Origin: Mesorhizobium sp. BR1-1-16
GTDB taxonomy: Bacteria; Pseudomonadota; Alphaproteobacteria; Rhizobiales; Kaistiaceae
NCBI RefSeq assembly: GCF_020165495.1
Contig: NZ_JAIUIE010000011.1
Span: 62,001-126,000, forward strand
Length of the DNA stretch: 64,000 nt
Reading direction: 5' to 3'
A program made the translations under genes and the position numbers. Below, piece after piece: positions 1-9,549 of this stretch. Positions within the stretch are counted from its first letter, which is position 1. Each line of letters opens with the position of its first letter. The notes beneath the pieces were generated by a model. The model saw only the letters and a program-made list of their open reading frames with translations, did not search any database and was not told where the DNA came from.

Positions 1-611
1 TCGGGGCTGAATTCGGGGCAGCCGGGGCCGCGTCAGGAGCCGCGGGCGCAGGAGCAGCTTCCGGCGCCGGCAGCGGCTCGGGCGTCGCGGCCAGGGTGCG
101 CAGATAGGCAATGACGTTGGCGCGATCTTCAGGCTTCGCCAATCCGGCAAAGCCCATCGCGGTGCCCGGCATGTCGGCGCTCGGCTTCTTCAGGAAGTGG
201 TAGAGGTGCTCATAGGTCCACTTGTCGCCGGCCTCATGGGCCTTGGCGAAGGCGGCCGAATATTTGAAGCCCTGCATATCGCCGATCGGCCTGCCGATGA
301 CCCCGTAAAGATCGGGACCCACCTTAGTGCCGGCGCCTTCGACGAAATTGTGGCAGGCGGCGCACTTCTTGGCGACGGCCTCGCCGGCGGAAGCGCTGGC
401 GGTCTGGAGCAGCGTCGCGATCGGCGGATCAGCGGCAACGGGGGCCGCGGCGGCGCCGGCAGCCGGTTCTTCCGCGACCGCGATCTCGAAGCCCGGCTTC
501 TCCGCCTCGGCTGGCGAATAGATCGCCTCGGAGACAATGCTGAGCGACATCACCATCAAAAGGGTGAACAGGACCGCGCCCAGTATCTTGTTGACCTCGA
601 AGGAATCCATC
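1..611 (-). CDS. cycM: Membrane-anchored c-type cytochrome (CycM-like), partial
   Basis: This gene reads leftward and runs off the left edge without a stop. The visible ~203 residues begin with an N-terminal hydrophobic segment (about residues 10-27), the likely signal anchor, then an Ala/Pro-rich linker and a class I cytochrome c domain. The haem attachment motif CAACH is at about residues 83-87 and the probable axial Met lies in the PGTAM motif near residue 152. The visible end is again Ala/Pro-rich. Such cytochromes carry electrons from the bc1 complex to terminal oxidases at the periplasmic face of the inner membrane. The order cytochrome c-kdsB-pheA is familiar in Rhizobiales, which supports the cycM name. 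The start ATG is at 609-611, divergent from kdsB, leaving 174 bp for both promoters. Confidence 0.85.
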
Positions 612-785
612 GGTCCCGGCCCCAGTCGCAATAAAAATAAGGACTTGGCGCGCCCGCCGGATGACGGGGGCCAAAGCATGTGGCGCGGAAACTACAAGCT
701 TTCGCACAAGCCGCGCAATACGTATGAAGGTCGCGCCGTTGAGACTTTTTGACACCCGCGGCGTGAACGGGGCGGAGCCAAGCGA

Positions 786-1550
786 ATGAGCGTGACAAGA
801 GAGGCGCTGGTTATGGTGCCGGCCCGCATGGCTTCGACGCGGCTGCCGGGCAAGCCGCTGGCCGATATTCACGGCGAACCGATGATTGTGCATGTCTGGC
901 GCCGCGCTGCTGAGGCGGGAATCGGGCCGGTTTTCGTCGCGACCGACGATGCCGACATCGCGGACGCAGTGCGACGGGCCGGCGGCGAGGCGGTGATGAC
1001 GCGCGCCGACCATGAGAACGGTTCTTCCCGCATTCATGAGGCCATCGGCCTCATCGATCCCGCTGGTCACTACGATCTCGTCGTCAATGTCCAGGGTGAC
1101 CTGCCCACCGTCGAGCCGTCTTCGGTCGCAGCCGCCTTCGCGCCACTCGCCGATCCGGAAGTCGACATCGGCACCATCGCCGCGGTCATCACCGACGAGG
1201 CCGACAAGGTCAATGACAGCGTCGTCAAGATCGTCGCCTCGCCCAAGACGATCGGGGGCGTGCTGTCCGAGCGGCAGCTGCGGGCGCTCTATTTCACGCG
1301 TGCCACCGCGCCGTGGGGCGCCGGGCCGCTCTATCATCACATCGGGCTCTACGCCTATCGCCGCGCGGCGCTCGAACGCTATGTCGCGCTGCCGCCGTCC
1401 CCCCTCGAAAGGCGCGAGCGGCTGGAACAGCTGAGGGCGCTCGAGGCCGGCATGCGCATCGATGTCGAGGTCGTTGACGCTGTGCCGCTCGGTGTCGATA
1501 CTCCGGCCGATCTTGAAAGGGCGCGCCTTCTGCTCGCTCGCAAAACCTAG
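786..1550 (+). CDS. kdsB: 3-deoxy-manno-octulosonate cytidylyltransferase (CMP-KDO synthetase)
   Basis: KdsB activates KDO with CTP to CMP-KDO in the cytoplasm for the inner core of lipopolysaccharide. The 254-residue product has the usual family length. The N-terminal nucleotide-binding motif [15 protein letters not shown] is at residues 11-25 and the NVQGD metal/nucleotide motif at about 101-105. The chosen ATG follows a GGAG sequence. It is 51 bp upstream of pheA on the same strand, so the two are probably co-transcribed. Its presence implies a KDO-containing Gram-negative envelope. Confidence 0.95.
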   Translation: MSVTREALVMVPARMASTRLPGKPLADIHGEPMIVHVWRRAAEAGIGPVFVATDDADIADAVRRAGGEAVMTRADHENGSSRIHEAIGLIDPAGHYDLVVNVQGDLPTVEPSSVAAAFAPLADPEVDIGTIAAVITDEADKVNDSVVKIVASPKTIGGVLSERQLRALYFTRATAPWGAGPLYHHIGLYAYRRAALERYVALPPSPLERRERLEQLRALEAGMRIDVEVVDAVPLGVDTPADLERARLLLARKT

Positions 1551-1601
1551 CCTGACCAAAGGCTTCGTCGCGCTGGCGACGTTCGGAAGTGACCCTATCC
1601 C

Positions 1602-2444
1602 ATGAAGAAGATCGTGTATCAGGGTGAGCCTGGCGCCAATTCCCACATCGCCTCGCATGCCGTCTATCCCGACTATGAGGCTGTGCCGGCGCCGACCTTC
1701 GAGGATTGCTTCCAGGCGATGTCGCGCGGCGATGTCGATCTCGCGATGATCCCGATCGAGAATTCGCTCGCCGGCCGTGTGGCGGACATCCACCATCTCC
1801 TTCCCGATTCCGGCCTGCACATCATCGGCGAATTTTTCCTGCCGATCCGCTTCCAGTTGATGGCGCCGCATGGCGCGACCCTCGAAACGATCAAGACGGT
1901 GGAGAGCCATGTGCACGGCCTCGGCCAGTGCCGGCGCATTCTGCGCGAGCACGGCTATCGCGCCGTCGTCGCCGGCGATACGGCGGGTGCCGCGCGCATC
2001 ATTGCCGAATCGGGCGACATTACCCGCGCCGCGCTCGCGCCGCGCTTTGCGGCCGAACTTTACGGCCTCGACATCCTGGCCGAGAATGTCGAGGACGCCG
2101 AGCACAACACGACGCGCTTCGTCATTCTGTCGCGCGAGGCGGTGACGGCGCCGGCCGATAATGGCCCCGTGCTCACCACCTTCGTCTTCCGGGTGCGCAA
2201 CATTCCCGCGGCGCTCTACAAGGCGCTGGGCGGGTTTGCGACCAATGGCATCAACATGACGAAGCTCGAGAGCTACCAGCTCGGCGGCCGCTTCACGGCC
2301 ACGCAGTTCTATGCCGATGTCGAGGGACATCCCGACCATGCGAACCTGACGCTGGCTCTGCAGGAACTGGCCTTCTTCTCGGAGGAATTGCGTATCCTCG
2401 GGGTCTATCCGGCGGCCTCGTTCCGCGCGCACGGACACACCTGA
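1602..2444 (+). CDS. pheA: Prephenate dehydratase
   Basis: This is a monofunctional PheA of 280 residues that converts prephenate to phenylpyruvate in phenylalanine synthesis. An N-terminal periplasmic-binding-protein-like catalytic domain carries the TTRF motif at about residues 169-172, whose Thr is catalytic in the family. A C-terminal ACT domain (about 190-270), with the FATNGINMTKLES stretch, normally binds phenylalanine for feedback control. There is no chorismate mutase domain. The stop lies at the start of short direct repeats (2440-2484) before the convergent glycosyltransferase gene. Confidence 0.95.
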   Translation: MKKIVYQGEPGANSHIASHAVYPDYEAVPAPTFEDCFQAMSRGDVDLAMIPIENSLAGRVADIHHLLPDSGLHIIGEFFLPIRFQLMAPHGATLETIKTVESHVHGLGQCRRILREHGYRAVVAGDTAGAARIIAESGDITRAALAPRFAAELYGLDILAENVEDAEHNTTRFVILSREAVTAPADNGPVLTTFVFRVRNIPAALYKALGGFATNGINMTKLESYQLGGRFTATQFYADVEGHPDHANLTLALQELAFFSEELRILGVYPAASFRAHGHT

Positions 2445-2488
2445 GACAAGGGTACGCCTGAGACAAGGGACGCGCCTGAGAGACTCAG
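2440..2488. repeat. Short direct repeats and a small hairpin between convergent genes
   Basis: CCTGAGACAAGGG occurs at 2440-2452 and again at 2457-2469, with a decayed third copy (CCTGAGA) at 2475-2481. The last copy runs into the hairpin CTGAG-AGA-CTCAG (2476-2488), which overlaps the end of the minus-strand gene. It looks like slippage-derived duplication of the pheA stop region. The hairpin could weakly aid termination. Confidence 0.5.
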
Positions 2489-3252
2489 CAGGCGAGTTGC
2501 GCGTCGACCGTCGTCTGGATGTCCGAGGTGAGTTGACTGTTGGGACCGAGCGCCAGCGACGGATAGCATGCCGCCGCCCGGATCGTGCCCTTTTGCAGCG
2601 CGAGATTGACCATGCTGTCCATGCCGTAGGGCCGAATGACGCGATCCTCGCCGATCAGCGTCACCCTTTCTCGCGAAGAGAGCGGCAGGCAGGCCGAGAG
2701 CAGCGCCTTCGCGCCCTCTGGCGTGATCGCATAAGCGAGCAGACCCCAGAACTGCACGCAGCGGAACAGATTGGGCCGGACATCGTGCAGACGGGAATAG
2801 GTCTCGAAATAGCCTGGGCGCTTCTTGACCGTTTCGTCGAAACGCATCGCCGAGACGACGCCATCCGATCCGCGCAAGGCGACGACCGAATCCGTGTTGT
2901 AGCCGAGTGCGAGTAGATCGCAGGCGGCCAGGTTGCGCTCCAGGATCGGTTTGGCGTGCTTCCAGAAGTCGCCACGCAGGCAGGCATCGTCTTCCAGGAC
3001 GATGTAAGGCTCGGTGCCATCGGCGCAGTTGCGCCAGATCGCCGCGTGGGACAGCGCGTTGCCGAGAGCGCCGGGGCCGAAATTGTGCTCGTCCTCGACG
3101 AGAAGACCGCTTTCGATCAGCCGGTGCCGGGAGATATGCTCGCCCTCAGCGGCGGGTAGAAACGAAAAGCAGAGTGGCTGCGCCCGGTTCCATGCCTCGA
3201 AGGTCTCGCGCCTGTCGATGCGGCGTGGGAGGCTGATAACGATCGTCTTCAC
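2485..3252 (-). CDS. Glycosyltransferase family 25 protein (LPS/LOS type)
   Basis: The roughly 255-residue cytoplasmic protein shows the GT25 pattern: VISLPRRIDRR near the N-terminus, ALSHAAIWR, the acidic IVLEDDA motif expected to bind nucleotide-sugar and metal, and YGMDSMVN near the C-terminus. Members transfer hexoses to lipo-oligosaccharide or related acceptors. The donor and acceptor here are unknown. I prefer the GTG at 3250-3252 because GGGGGAGA sits about nine bases upstream and the core beta strand starts immediately after. An in-frame start at 3306 would add 18 residues without motif support. Confidence 0.75.
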   Translation of the reverse strand: MKTIVISLPRRIDRRETFEAWNRAQPLCFSFLPAAEGEHISRHRLIESGLLVEDEHNFGPGALGNALSHAAIWRNCADGTEPYIVLEDDACLRGDFWKHAKPILERNLAACDLLALGYNTDSVVALRGSDGVVSAMRFDETVKKRPGYFETYSRLHDVRPNLFRCVQFWGLLAYAITPEGAKALLSACLPLSSRERVTLIGEDRVIRPYGMDSMVNLALQKGTIRAAACYPSLALGPNSQLTSDIQTTVDAQLAC

Positions 3253-3420
3253 GCTTGGCCATCTCCCCCGAGACGTCGCCCTCATCGGAGCGATCAGGTT
3301 CGCCAACGCACGGTCCGGATGCGCCGAAACACATTATCGAACCCGAAAAAAGCGTCACGGAGAGATTTGTATTGGTATCAGTCCCTTTGTTTCGAACTGT
3401 TTCTGCATTGGGGCGCGGCC

Positions 3421-4386
3421 TTAGTCGCCTTCCGCCCAGGCCCTGATCAGGGTGTGGGCGATTGCCATCCGGGGTGGTGTCGAGAGGCCGTCGGGGTGGC
3501 GGCCTTCCAGCATGGCGAGTGTTTCATCGCGCGAGAACCAGCGGCAATCCTCGAGTTCGTCGGTATCGGGCACGATCTCGCTTGAGAGCGCCTCGGCGAT
3601 GCAGCCGATCATCAGGGACATCGGGAACGGCCAAGGCTGGCTGGCGTGATAGGCGACGCGGCCGATGCGGACGCCCGCTTCTTCCTGGATTTCGCGGCGG
3701 ACAGCGTCCTCGATCGTCTCGCCCGGCTCGACAAAGCCGGCGAGACAGGAATAGGTCCCGGCGGCAAAGCGTGCCTGGCGGCCCATCAGGCAGCGGTCGT
3801 CGCGAATCGCCAGCATGATCGCGACCGGATCGGTGCGCGGGAAGAACTGCGCGTCGCAATTCGGGCAGTCCCGCCGATAACCGCCTTGGCTCATCATCGT
3901 CTTCGTGCCGCAGCGCCCGCAGAAGCGGCTGGAGCGGTGCCAGTGCAGCAGGGCGCGCGCCTGTGCTAGGGCGCCGAGTGTCTCAGGATCCGCCGTATCG
4001 GCGAGCAGCCCGCCGGCGGCGCCGTTGATCGCGAGCGTCCGCATCGAAACGGCGTGGAACGAATCGGCGTCGAAGGTGGTCTCGCTGGTAATCGTCGCGG
4101 CAAGGCGCGGTGCGCTGTCCGCCCAGCCGAGCAGGATGACCTCGTCGAGATCCGCGCCGATGGCCTCGGCCTCGCGCAGCGTGAACAGCGCGTTGGCCGC
4201 TTCGCCGCTCCTCAGCATCGCCTCGTCGCCGCGCAGCAGCATGACGCGCGCGGAAGGATCGGCGAGCGCTGCCGAAAGGCTCGCTTCGTTGCGCTGCTCG
4301 CTGCGCCGGTCGAGCCGGTTGCCGGAAAATCCGGTGAGCGTGCTCGGCTCGGGTGAGGGGAGCGTGTCGAAGAGCGATCGGGTCAT
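3421..4386 (-). CDS. nudC: NAD(+)/NADH diphosphatase, Nudix family
   Basis: NudC hydrolyses NADH (and NAD caps on RNA) to NMNH and AMP. The 321-residue product has the NudC layout: an N-terminal domain, a zinc ribbon with Cys156-Cys159 and Cys174-Cys177, then the Nudix box from about 217 to 239 (GFVEPGE..., REIQEEAGV) with the complete Glu set. The SQPWPFPMSLM stretch after the box is the NudC signature that separates it from other Nudix enzymes. The ATG at 4384-4386 opens a typical-length protein. An in-frame extension to 4605 is possible but has no family support and would run through ffs on the other strand. Confidence 0.9.
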   Translation of the reverse strand: MTRSLFDTLPSPEPSTLTGFSGNRLDRRSEQRNEASLSAALADPSARVMLLRGDEAMLRSGEAANALFTLREAEAIGADLDEVILLGWADSAPRLAATITSETTFDADSFHAVSMRTLAINGAAGGLLADTADPETLGALAQARALLHWHRSSRFCGRCGTKTMMSQGGYRRDCPNCDAQFFPRTDPVAIMLAIRDDRCLMGRQARFAAGTYSCLAGFVEPGETIEDAVRREIQEEAGVRIGRVAYHASQPWPFPMSLMIGCIAEALSSEIVPDTDELEDCRWFSRDETLAMLEGRHPDGLSTPPRMAIAHTLIRAWAEGD

Positions 4387-4792
4387 GGTGGAGGACTTCG
4401 GCGAGTGTGGTGGCGGCCGTGGCGCGGCGCGCGCGGAGGCCGGCATTACGCCACAGAAGTCGCAAGGGCGATAGACATCAGACGGACCCTCGTTGGCCAT
4501 CGTTCGGCGGAAGTGGCGATCGCGTTGTGCGGGGGACTTGCCAAGCGGCGCCGAAACGACGATATGTCCCAGCGGGAGGTTGGTGGTGGACGTACCACTC
4601 GCCAATCGGGTCAGGTCCGGAAGGAAGCAGCCCCAACGAGCCAGGCACGGGTCGCGTGCCAGCCTCCTACTTTACCCCCTTCTTTCTTGATCCGCCGCTG
4701 AGCCTGGGCCATAGCCTGTGCTAGGGTCAGGCTCTCCATTTGAGTTCGGACCGCAAGGTCCGCTCGGCCGGATCGAGGCGACAGGACGAGGC
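4387..4792. other. Intergenic stretch between nudC and dnaX carrying ffs
   Basis: This 406-bp divergent spacer must hold the nudC promoter (leftward), the ffs promoter and the dnaX leader. The only clear element is the SRP RNA at 4574-4668. After it, 4669-4792 forms the dnaX upstream region. An in-frame codon at 4718 could extend dnaX by 25 residues, but the core similarity starts well after 4793. Confidence 0.6.
4574..4668 (+). ncRNA. ffs: Signal recognition particle RNA (4.5S, small bacterial type)
   Basis: The segment contains the near-invariant SRP apical domain TCAGGTCCGGAAGGAAGCAG, the GGAA-tetraloop and asymmetric-loop region that binds Ffh. The ends pair to close the hairpin: GGAGGTTGG at the 5' side with CCAGCCTCC at the 3' side, one G-U pair included. 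The length of about 95 nt fits the Alu-less bacterial form. Its place directly upstream of dnaX-ybaB-recR is a common alphaproteobacterial arrangement. With Ffh and FtsY it targets nascent membrane proteins. Exact termini are estimated from the closing stem. Confidence 0.93.
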
Positions 4793-6625
4793 ATGGACGG
4801 CGGCGAATTCTCGGGCGGAACTAGGGACACGGCATCGGGCGCCTATCGCGTGCTTGCGCGGAAGTACCGCCCGACGAGCTTTGACGACCTCGTCGGCCAG
4901 GAGCCGATGGTCCGCACGCTGCGCAACGCCTTCGAGACCGGCCGCATCGCCCAAGCCTATATGCTGACCGGGGTGCGCGGCGTCGGCAAGACCACGACGG
5001 CCCGCATCCTGGCGCGTGGTCTCAACTATCTCGTGCCCGGCAAGGTCGACAAGCCAACCATCGACATGCCCGAGCTCGGCGTCCACTGCGCCGAGATCAT
5101 GGAGGGCCGCCATGTCGACGTGATCGAGATGGACGCCGCCTCCAATAACGGCATCGACCATATCCGCGAGATCATCGAGGCGGTTCGCTACAAGCCCGTT
5201 TCAGCGAGATACAAGGTCTACATCCTCGACGAAGTGCACATGCTTTCGGGGGCCGCGTTCAACGGCCTCTTGAAGACACTCGAGGAGCCGCCGGAGCATG
5301 TGAAGTTCATCTTCGCCACCACCGAGATCCGCAAGGTGCCGGTGACGGTGCTCTCGCGCTGCCAGCGCTTTGATCTCCGCCGTATCGAACAGGACCGGCT
5401 CATCGGGCTGCTCGGATCGATCACCGCCCGCGAAGGCGTGGAGATCGACGCGGAGGCCCTCGCGATGATCGCGCGGGCTGCCGAGGGCTCGGCGCGCGAT
5501 TCGCTGTCGCTGCTCGACCAGGCGATTGCCCATGGCGCCGGCACGATCGTCGCCGAAGACGTGCGTGGCATGCTCGGCCTTGCGGATCGCAGCCGCGTGG
5601 TCGATCTGTTCGAGGCGTTGATGGGCGGACGCGTGCCCGAGGCTCTGGCGCTCTTGAAGACGCAGTATGACATCGGCGCCGAACCGGGCGTGGTGCTGCA
5701 GGACCTTGCCGCCTTCACGCATCAGGTGACCCGGATGAAGGTCGTGCCGGGCGCCGGCGACGATGCCGCGATGGCGGAGAACGAGCGCCGCCGTGCCAGC
5801 GAATTTGCCGCCAGCCTGCCGCTGCGCGTGCTGTCGCGGACCTGGCAGATGCTTTTGAAGGGCATCGAGGAAGTGCAGGGCTCGAGCCGGCCACTGGCCG
5901 CAGCCGACATGGTGCTGATTCGCATCGCCCATGTGAGCGATCTGCCGACGCCCGACGAAGCGCTGCGCCTCCTGAAGAGTGGCGCGTTGCCGGCGCCTTC
6001 GCCTTCCGTGGCCTCGCCGTCTTCTTCTCCCGAGCCGGGCCCGCGCGCCATCGCGCCATCATCTGGCGGTTTCGGACATAGCGGACCGGGCCTCAGCCTG
6101 GCCGAACCCGCTTCGCGGCCCGCCGCGGCGCCGCCCGCGCCGATGCCTGTCACCGCCAAGGCCGCTCCGGCCATCCGCTTTCAACGGTTCGAGGATCTTG
6201 TTGCCTATGTTGGGCTGAAGCGCGACCTGCCGCTCAAGCTGGCGTTGGAGCGCGAGGTTCGGGTCATCCGTTTCGAGCCGGGGCTGCTGGAATTCGAGCC
6301 GACGGAAGATGCGCCGCGCACGCTTGCCGCCGACATTGCCCGCAAGCTGACCGACTGGACCGGCGAACGGTTCATGGTCTCGCTCGGCCGCGGCGCGAGC
6401 AGCCAGACGCTCGCCGAGCGGCAGGAAGCGGAGCAGCTGAAGCAGAAGAGCGATGCGCGCTCCGATCCGCTCGTCGCCGCCGTACTCGCGCGCTTTCCCG
6501 GCGCCGAGATCGTAGACGTGCAGATCCGCGGCGACGACAGCGCCGATGCGGCCTTGCCCGTCCCCGCCGCTGCAGAGCTTGCGGGCGATCTCACCGACGA
6601 TCCGTCGGAACAGGCCGAAGACTGA
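4793..6625 (+). CDS. dnaX: DNA polymerase III subunit gamma/tau
   Basis: DnaX is the ATPase of the clamp loader that opens the beta clamp onto primed DNA. The 610-residue protein has Walker [10 protein letters not shown] at about residues 60-68, the EMDAASNNG segment, Walker B ILDEVHML, and the SRCQRFD arginine-finger motif, then a Pro/Ala-rich linker (about 400-460) and a C-terminal tau-type domain. The zinc-binding module between Walker A and EMDAAS lacks the usual four cysteines; one Cys remains, as in rhizobial homologues. I chose the ATG at 4793 because GACGAGG precedes it and the family similarity starts soon after. ybaB and recR follow closely. Confidence 0.93.
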   Translation: MDGGEFSGGTRDTASGAYRVLARKYRPTSFDDLVGQEPMVRTLRNAFETGRIAQAYMLTGVRGVGKTTTARILARGLNYLVPGKVDKPTIDMPELGVHCAEIMEGRHVDVIEMDAASNNGIDHIREIIEAVRYKPVSARYKVYILDEVHMLSGAAFNGLLKTLEEPPEHVKFIFATTEIRKVPVTVLSRCQRFDLRRIEQDRLIGLLGSITAREGVEIDAEALAMIARAAEGSARDSLSLLDQAIAHGAGTIVAEDVRGMLGLADRSRVVDLFEALMGGRVPEALALLKTQYDIGAEPGVVLQDLAAFTHQVTRMKVVPGAGDDAAMAENERRRASEFAASLPLRVLSRTWQMLLKGIEEVQGSSRPLAAADMVLIRIAHVSDLPTPDEALRLLKSGALPAPSPSVASPSSSPEPGPRAIAPSSGGFGHSGPGLSLAEPASRPAAAPPAPMPVTAKAAPAIRFQRFEDLVAYVGLKRDLPLKLALEREVRVIRFEPGLLEFEPTEDAPRTLAADIARKLTDWTGERFMVSLGRGASSQTLAERQEAEQLKQKSDARSDPLVAAVLARFPGAEIVDVQIRGDDSADAALPVPAAAELAGDLTDDPSEQAED

Positions 6626-6659
6626 TTCATTTCAAGCTGACGAAGAGGAGCGAAATCCG

Positions 6660-6983
6660 ATGCGCGACATCATGGGCATGATGAGCAAGGCCAAGGAACT
6701 GCAGTCGAAGATGCAGGAGATGCAGGAAGAGGTCGCCGTGCTCGAGGTCGAGGGCAATGCCGGCGCCGGCCTGGTCAAGGTGACCATGACGGCCAAGGGG
6801 GACCTCAGGAAGATCGCCATCGACCCGTCACTGCTGAAGGCAGACGAAGGCGAAATCCTCGAGGATCTCGTCATCGCAGCCCATGCCGACGCGCGCGGCA
6901 AGGCCGAGAAGCTGCTGGCCGAGAAGATGCAGTCGCTGACCGGCGGGCTCGGCTTGCCGCCCGGCCTCAAGCTGCCGTTCTGA
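6660..6983 (+). CDS. ybaB: YbaB/EbfC family nucleoid-associated protein
   Basis: This 107-residue protein has the YbaB layout: an N-terminal helical segment beginning [15 protein letters not shown], a central beta region ([13 protein letters not shown]), and the Pro/Gly-rich C-terminus [13 protein letters not shown]. YbaB dimers bind DNA with little sequence preference. The gene nearly always lies between dnaX and recR, as here. GAGGAG just upstream supports the ATG at 6660. It sits 34 bp after dnaX and 22 bp before recR, so one transcript is likely. Confidence 0.93.
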   Translation: MRDIMGMMSKAKELQSKMQEMQEEVAVLEVEGNAGAGLVKVTMTAKGDLRKIAIDPSLLKADEGEILEDLVIAAHADARGKAEKLLAEKMQSLTGGLGLPPGLKLPF

Positions 6984-7005
6984 TCGCGGCCAATCGGAGA
7001 CCGTC

Positions 7006-7611
7006 ATGCCGCGCGCCGTCGCCGGACCTGAGATCGAGAGGCTGATCCAGCTTCTGGCGCGGCTGCCTGGCCTTGGGCCGCGCTCGGCGCGCCGTGCCGC
7101 GCTGGCGCTGGTCAAGAAAAAGGACCTGCTGCTCGTTCCGCTCGCGAACGCCATGAGCGTCGCCGCCGATCGGATCGTCACGTGCTCGGTCTGCGGCAAT
7201 GTCGATACCTCCGACCCGTGCATCATCTGCACCGATCCGACCCGCGACGGCCGCACGATCGTCGTGGTCGAGGACGTCTCCGACCTCTGGGCGCTCGAGC
7301 GCGCAGCGGCAATCAACGCCCGCTATCACGTGCTCGGCGGGACGCTGTCGCCCCTCGATGGCGTCGGCCCCGAGGATCTCACGATCGATCAGCTTGTCGG
7401 CCGCTGCAGCGGCGGAGACGTGTCCGAGGTGATCATCGCGGTCAATGCCACGGTGGACGGGCAGGCAACGGCGCATGTCATCACGGATCGCCTGGCCGGA
7501 CTGCCGGTGAAGGTTTCGCGCCTTGCCCATGGCGTGCCCGTTGGCGGCGAACTCGACTATCTCGATGAAGGCACGCTCTCCGCTGCCATCCGCGCGCGCA
7601 CACCGTTCTGA
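7006..7611 (+). CDS. recR: Recombination mediator protein RecR
   Basis: RecR works with RecO (and RecF) to load RecA on gapped DNA. The 201-residue protein shows the N-terminal helix-hairpin-helix ([11 protein letters not shown], about residues 20-30), a C4 zinc finger with Cys60, Cys63, Cys72 and Cys75, and the Toprim domain from about residue 80 ([13 protein letters not shown], then the GGTLSPLDG loop). All expected motifs are present and the length is normal. The gene ends 8 bp before the DUF924 gene. Confidence 0.95.
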   Translation: MPRAVAGPEIERLIQLLARLPGLGPRSARRAALALVKKKDLLLVPLANAMSVAADRIVTCSVCGNVDTSDPCIICTDPTRDGRTIVVVEDVSDLWALERAAAINARYHVLGGTLSPLDGVGPEDLTIDQLVGRCSGGDVSEVIIAVNATVDGQATAHVITDRLAGLPVKVSRLAHGVPVGGELDYLDEGTLSAAIRARTPF

Positions 7612-7619
7612 GGACCGCC

Positions 7620-8225
7620 ATGATTCCCGACGATATCCTCGCCGAAGCGCATCACTTCTGGTGCGGCCATCTGCCGTCCAAGGACTATTTCCCGGCGGAG
7701 AAGGCGGCCATCTGGTTCGAGCAAAGCGACGCGACCGACGCGCAGATCTTCTCGATCTTCGGTCCCTTTCTCGATGCCGTCGCGGCGCAGGACTGGCCGG
7801 TCGATCAGCTCGACCGCGACGAGGCGATCGGGCTCGTCATCATGCTCGACCAGTTTCCCCGCAACATCTTCCGCAAGGACGGCCGGGCCTTCGCTTATGA
7901 CGCCACGGCCCGGCGCCACGCACGCGTTCTCGTCGAAAGCGGGGTGGAGCGTTTCGCGCTGATCGAGCGCTGCTTTCTCTATCTGCCGTTCGAGCACAGC
8001 GAGGAAATGGCCGACCAGGAGTTCTCGGTCGCGCTCTATGAGGTCCTCCTGGCGGATGCGCCGCAAGCGCAGGCGGACACCTATCGCAACTATCTCGACT
8101 TCGCGATCAAGCATCGCGATCTCATCCGCCGCTTCGACCGCTTTCCGCACAGGAATGCCGTCCTCGGCCGCGAAAACACGCCGGAGGAGGCGGCATTCCT
8201 CGCGGAGCACGGGCGCGGCTACTGA
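7620..8225 (+). CDS. DUF924 family protein
   Basis: This predicted cytoplasmic protein of 201 residues is all-helical in character. Family features are the FWCGH and AAIWFEQ segments near the N-terminus, MLDQFPRNIFR in the middle and YLPFEHSEEMADQE after it. No biochemical function is established for this family, and TPR-like folding is often suggested. It follows recR by 8 bp, so it probably shares its transcript. It ends 4 bp before the convergent rmuC stop. Confidence 0.85.
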   Translation: MIPDDILAEAHHFWCGHLPSKDYFPAEKAAIWFEQSDATDAQIFSIFGPFLDAVAAQDWPVDQLDRDEAIGLVIMLDQFPRNIFRKDGRAFAYDATARRHARVLVESGVERFALIERCFLYLPFEHSEEMADQEFSVALYEVLLADAPQAQADTYRNYLDFAIKHRDLIRRFDRFPHRNAVLGRENTPEEAAFLAEHGRGY

Positions 8226-8229
8226 TCGC

Positions 8230-9405
8230 TCATTCTCCGGCCAGCAGGTCGCGCTGCAACGGCGGCGCGGCGTCCTCGGACTCCTCGCGGAACTCCAGAC
8301 CGTCGATACGCGCGCCGCGCTGCTTGACCTTGCGCGTCGAGATCAGGATGTCCTCGACATCCTTGGTCGCTTGGCCGAAATGCGATTGCAGTTTCAGGAC
8401 GCGGTCATCGAGCCGGCCGACATCCTCGACGAGCTTGCGCACTTCATTTTGGATGACATGCGCCTGCTCGCGCATCTCGGCATCGCGCAGCACCGACTGG
8501 ATGACCTGGATCGAGAGCAGCAGCAGCGAGGGCGAGACGATGACGACCCGGGTGCGATGGGCCTGCTGCACCACATCCTCGAAGCGCTCGTGGATCTCGG
8601 AAAAAACCGATTCCGACGGCACGAACATGAACGCCGTTTCCTGCGTCTCGCCGGGAATGAGATAGCGCTCGGCGATGTCGCGCACATGGCGGGTGACATC
8701 GCGGCGGAACTGGGTTTCGGCGGCGCGCAGCGCTTCCGGCCCTGACGCCGCGCGAATGGCGTTCCAGGCTTCGAGCGGGAACTTCGCGTCGACGACGAGG
8801 GCGGGCGTGCCGTTCGGGAATTCGATCAGGCAGTCCGGCCGGTTGCCGTTCGAAAGCGTCGCCTGGAACGCATAGCGGCCGCGCGGCAGGCCATCCTGCA
8901 CGATCGCCTCCATACGCCCCTGGCCGAAGGCGCCACGCGTCTGCTTGTTGGAGAGGATCGACTGCAGTCCGACGACCTGGCTCGACAGTTCCGTCAGGTT
9001 CTTCTGCGCCGTATCGATGACAGCGAGGCGTTCGTTGAGCTTTGAAAGATCGGCATGGGAGGAGCGGGTCGCGTCGGCCAGCTTCTCGCCGACGCGATGA
9101 CCCAGCATGTCCATCCGTTCCGAAAGCCCATGCACCAGATCGGCCTGGCGGCGTCCGAGTACCTCCGCCATGGCGTTCATGCGGCCGGCCATCTCGCTCT
9201 GCAGGCGGACGAGTTCGCCGATCCGGTCCTCGACGGCGCGTTCCTCGGCATAGCGGTCCGTTTCGGCCTCGGCCTGCCGTCGCTGGCCGCGCCAGATCGC
9301 GATCATGAGAAAGACGACAAGCAGCGCCGCCAGCGCGCCGAGGGCGACGAAGGCTTCGCCAAGAGTGATGGACCGTCCGGCGACGATGAAGAGCGATTGC
9401 TGCAT
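8230..9405 (-). CDS. rmuC: DNA recombination protein RmuC
   Basis: RmuC limits recombination at inverted repeats in E. coli and has a restriction-nuclease-like core. The 391-residue product starts with one membrane helix (about residues 12-38), followed by a long coiled-coil region (about 45-150) and the nuclease-like domain with PDCLIEFPNG and VVDAKFPLEAW, which hold the acidic/Lys residues of the core. ETAFMFVPSESVFSEIHE is another family hallmark. It is divergent from def, with 144 bp between their starts. Confidence 0.92.
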   Translation of the reverse strand: MQQSLFIVAGRSITLGEAFVALGALAALLVVFLMIAIWRGQRRQAEAETDRYAEERAVEDRIGELVRLQSEMAGRMNAMAEVLGRRQADLVHGLSERMDMLGHRVGEKLADATRSSHADLSKLNERLAVIDTAQKNLTELSSQVVGLQSILSNKQTRGAFGQGRMEAIVQDGLPRGRYAFQATLSNGNRPDCLIEFPNGTPALVVDAKFPLEAWNAIRAASGPEALRAAETQFRRDVTRHVRDIAERYLIPGETQETAFMFVPSESVFSEIHERFEDVVQQAHRTRVVIVSPSLLLLSIQVIQSVLRDAEMREQAHVIQNEVRKLVEDVGRLDDRVLKLQSHFGQATKDVEDILISTRKVKQRGARIDGLEFREESEDAAPPLQRDLLAGE

Positions 9406-9549
9406 GGCTCAAACGAGATAGCAGATTTTTGCCGCGAAACCAGATCAAAACGAGAACGTTTCCCCGCATTGCTCAAGCTGCCGGCCGGTTTCGGCGATTG
9501 ACCCTTTGGGCCCGATTGCCTATCTGGAGCGGCACTACCGAGGAACTTC

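Noticed and set aside
429-2438. Very long open frame on the minus strand across kdsB and pheA
   Set aside because: It is antisense to two genes with complete family motifs, and its translation is Arg/Gly-rich without recognisable domains. High GC produces such shadows.
5000-6625. Programmed frameshift in dnaX to make gamma
   Set aside because: No A-rich slippery heptamer of the E. coli type with downstream hairpin was seen; the frame is continuous to the tau end.
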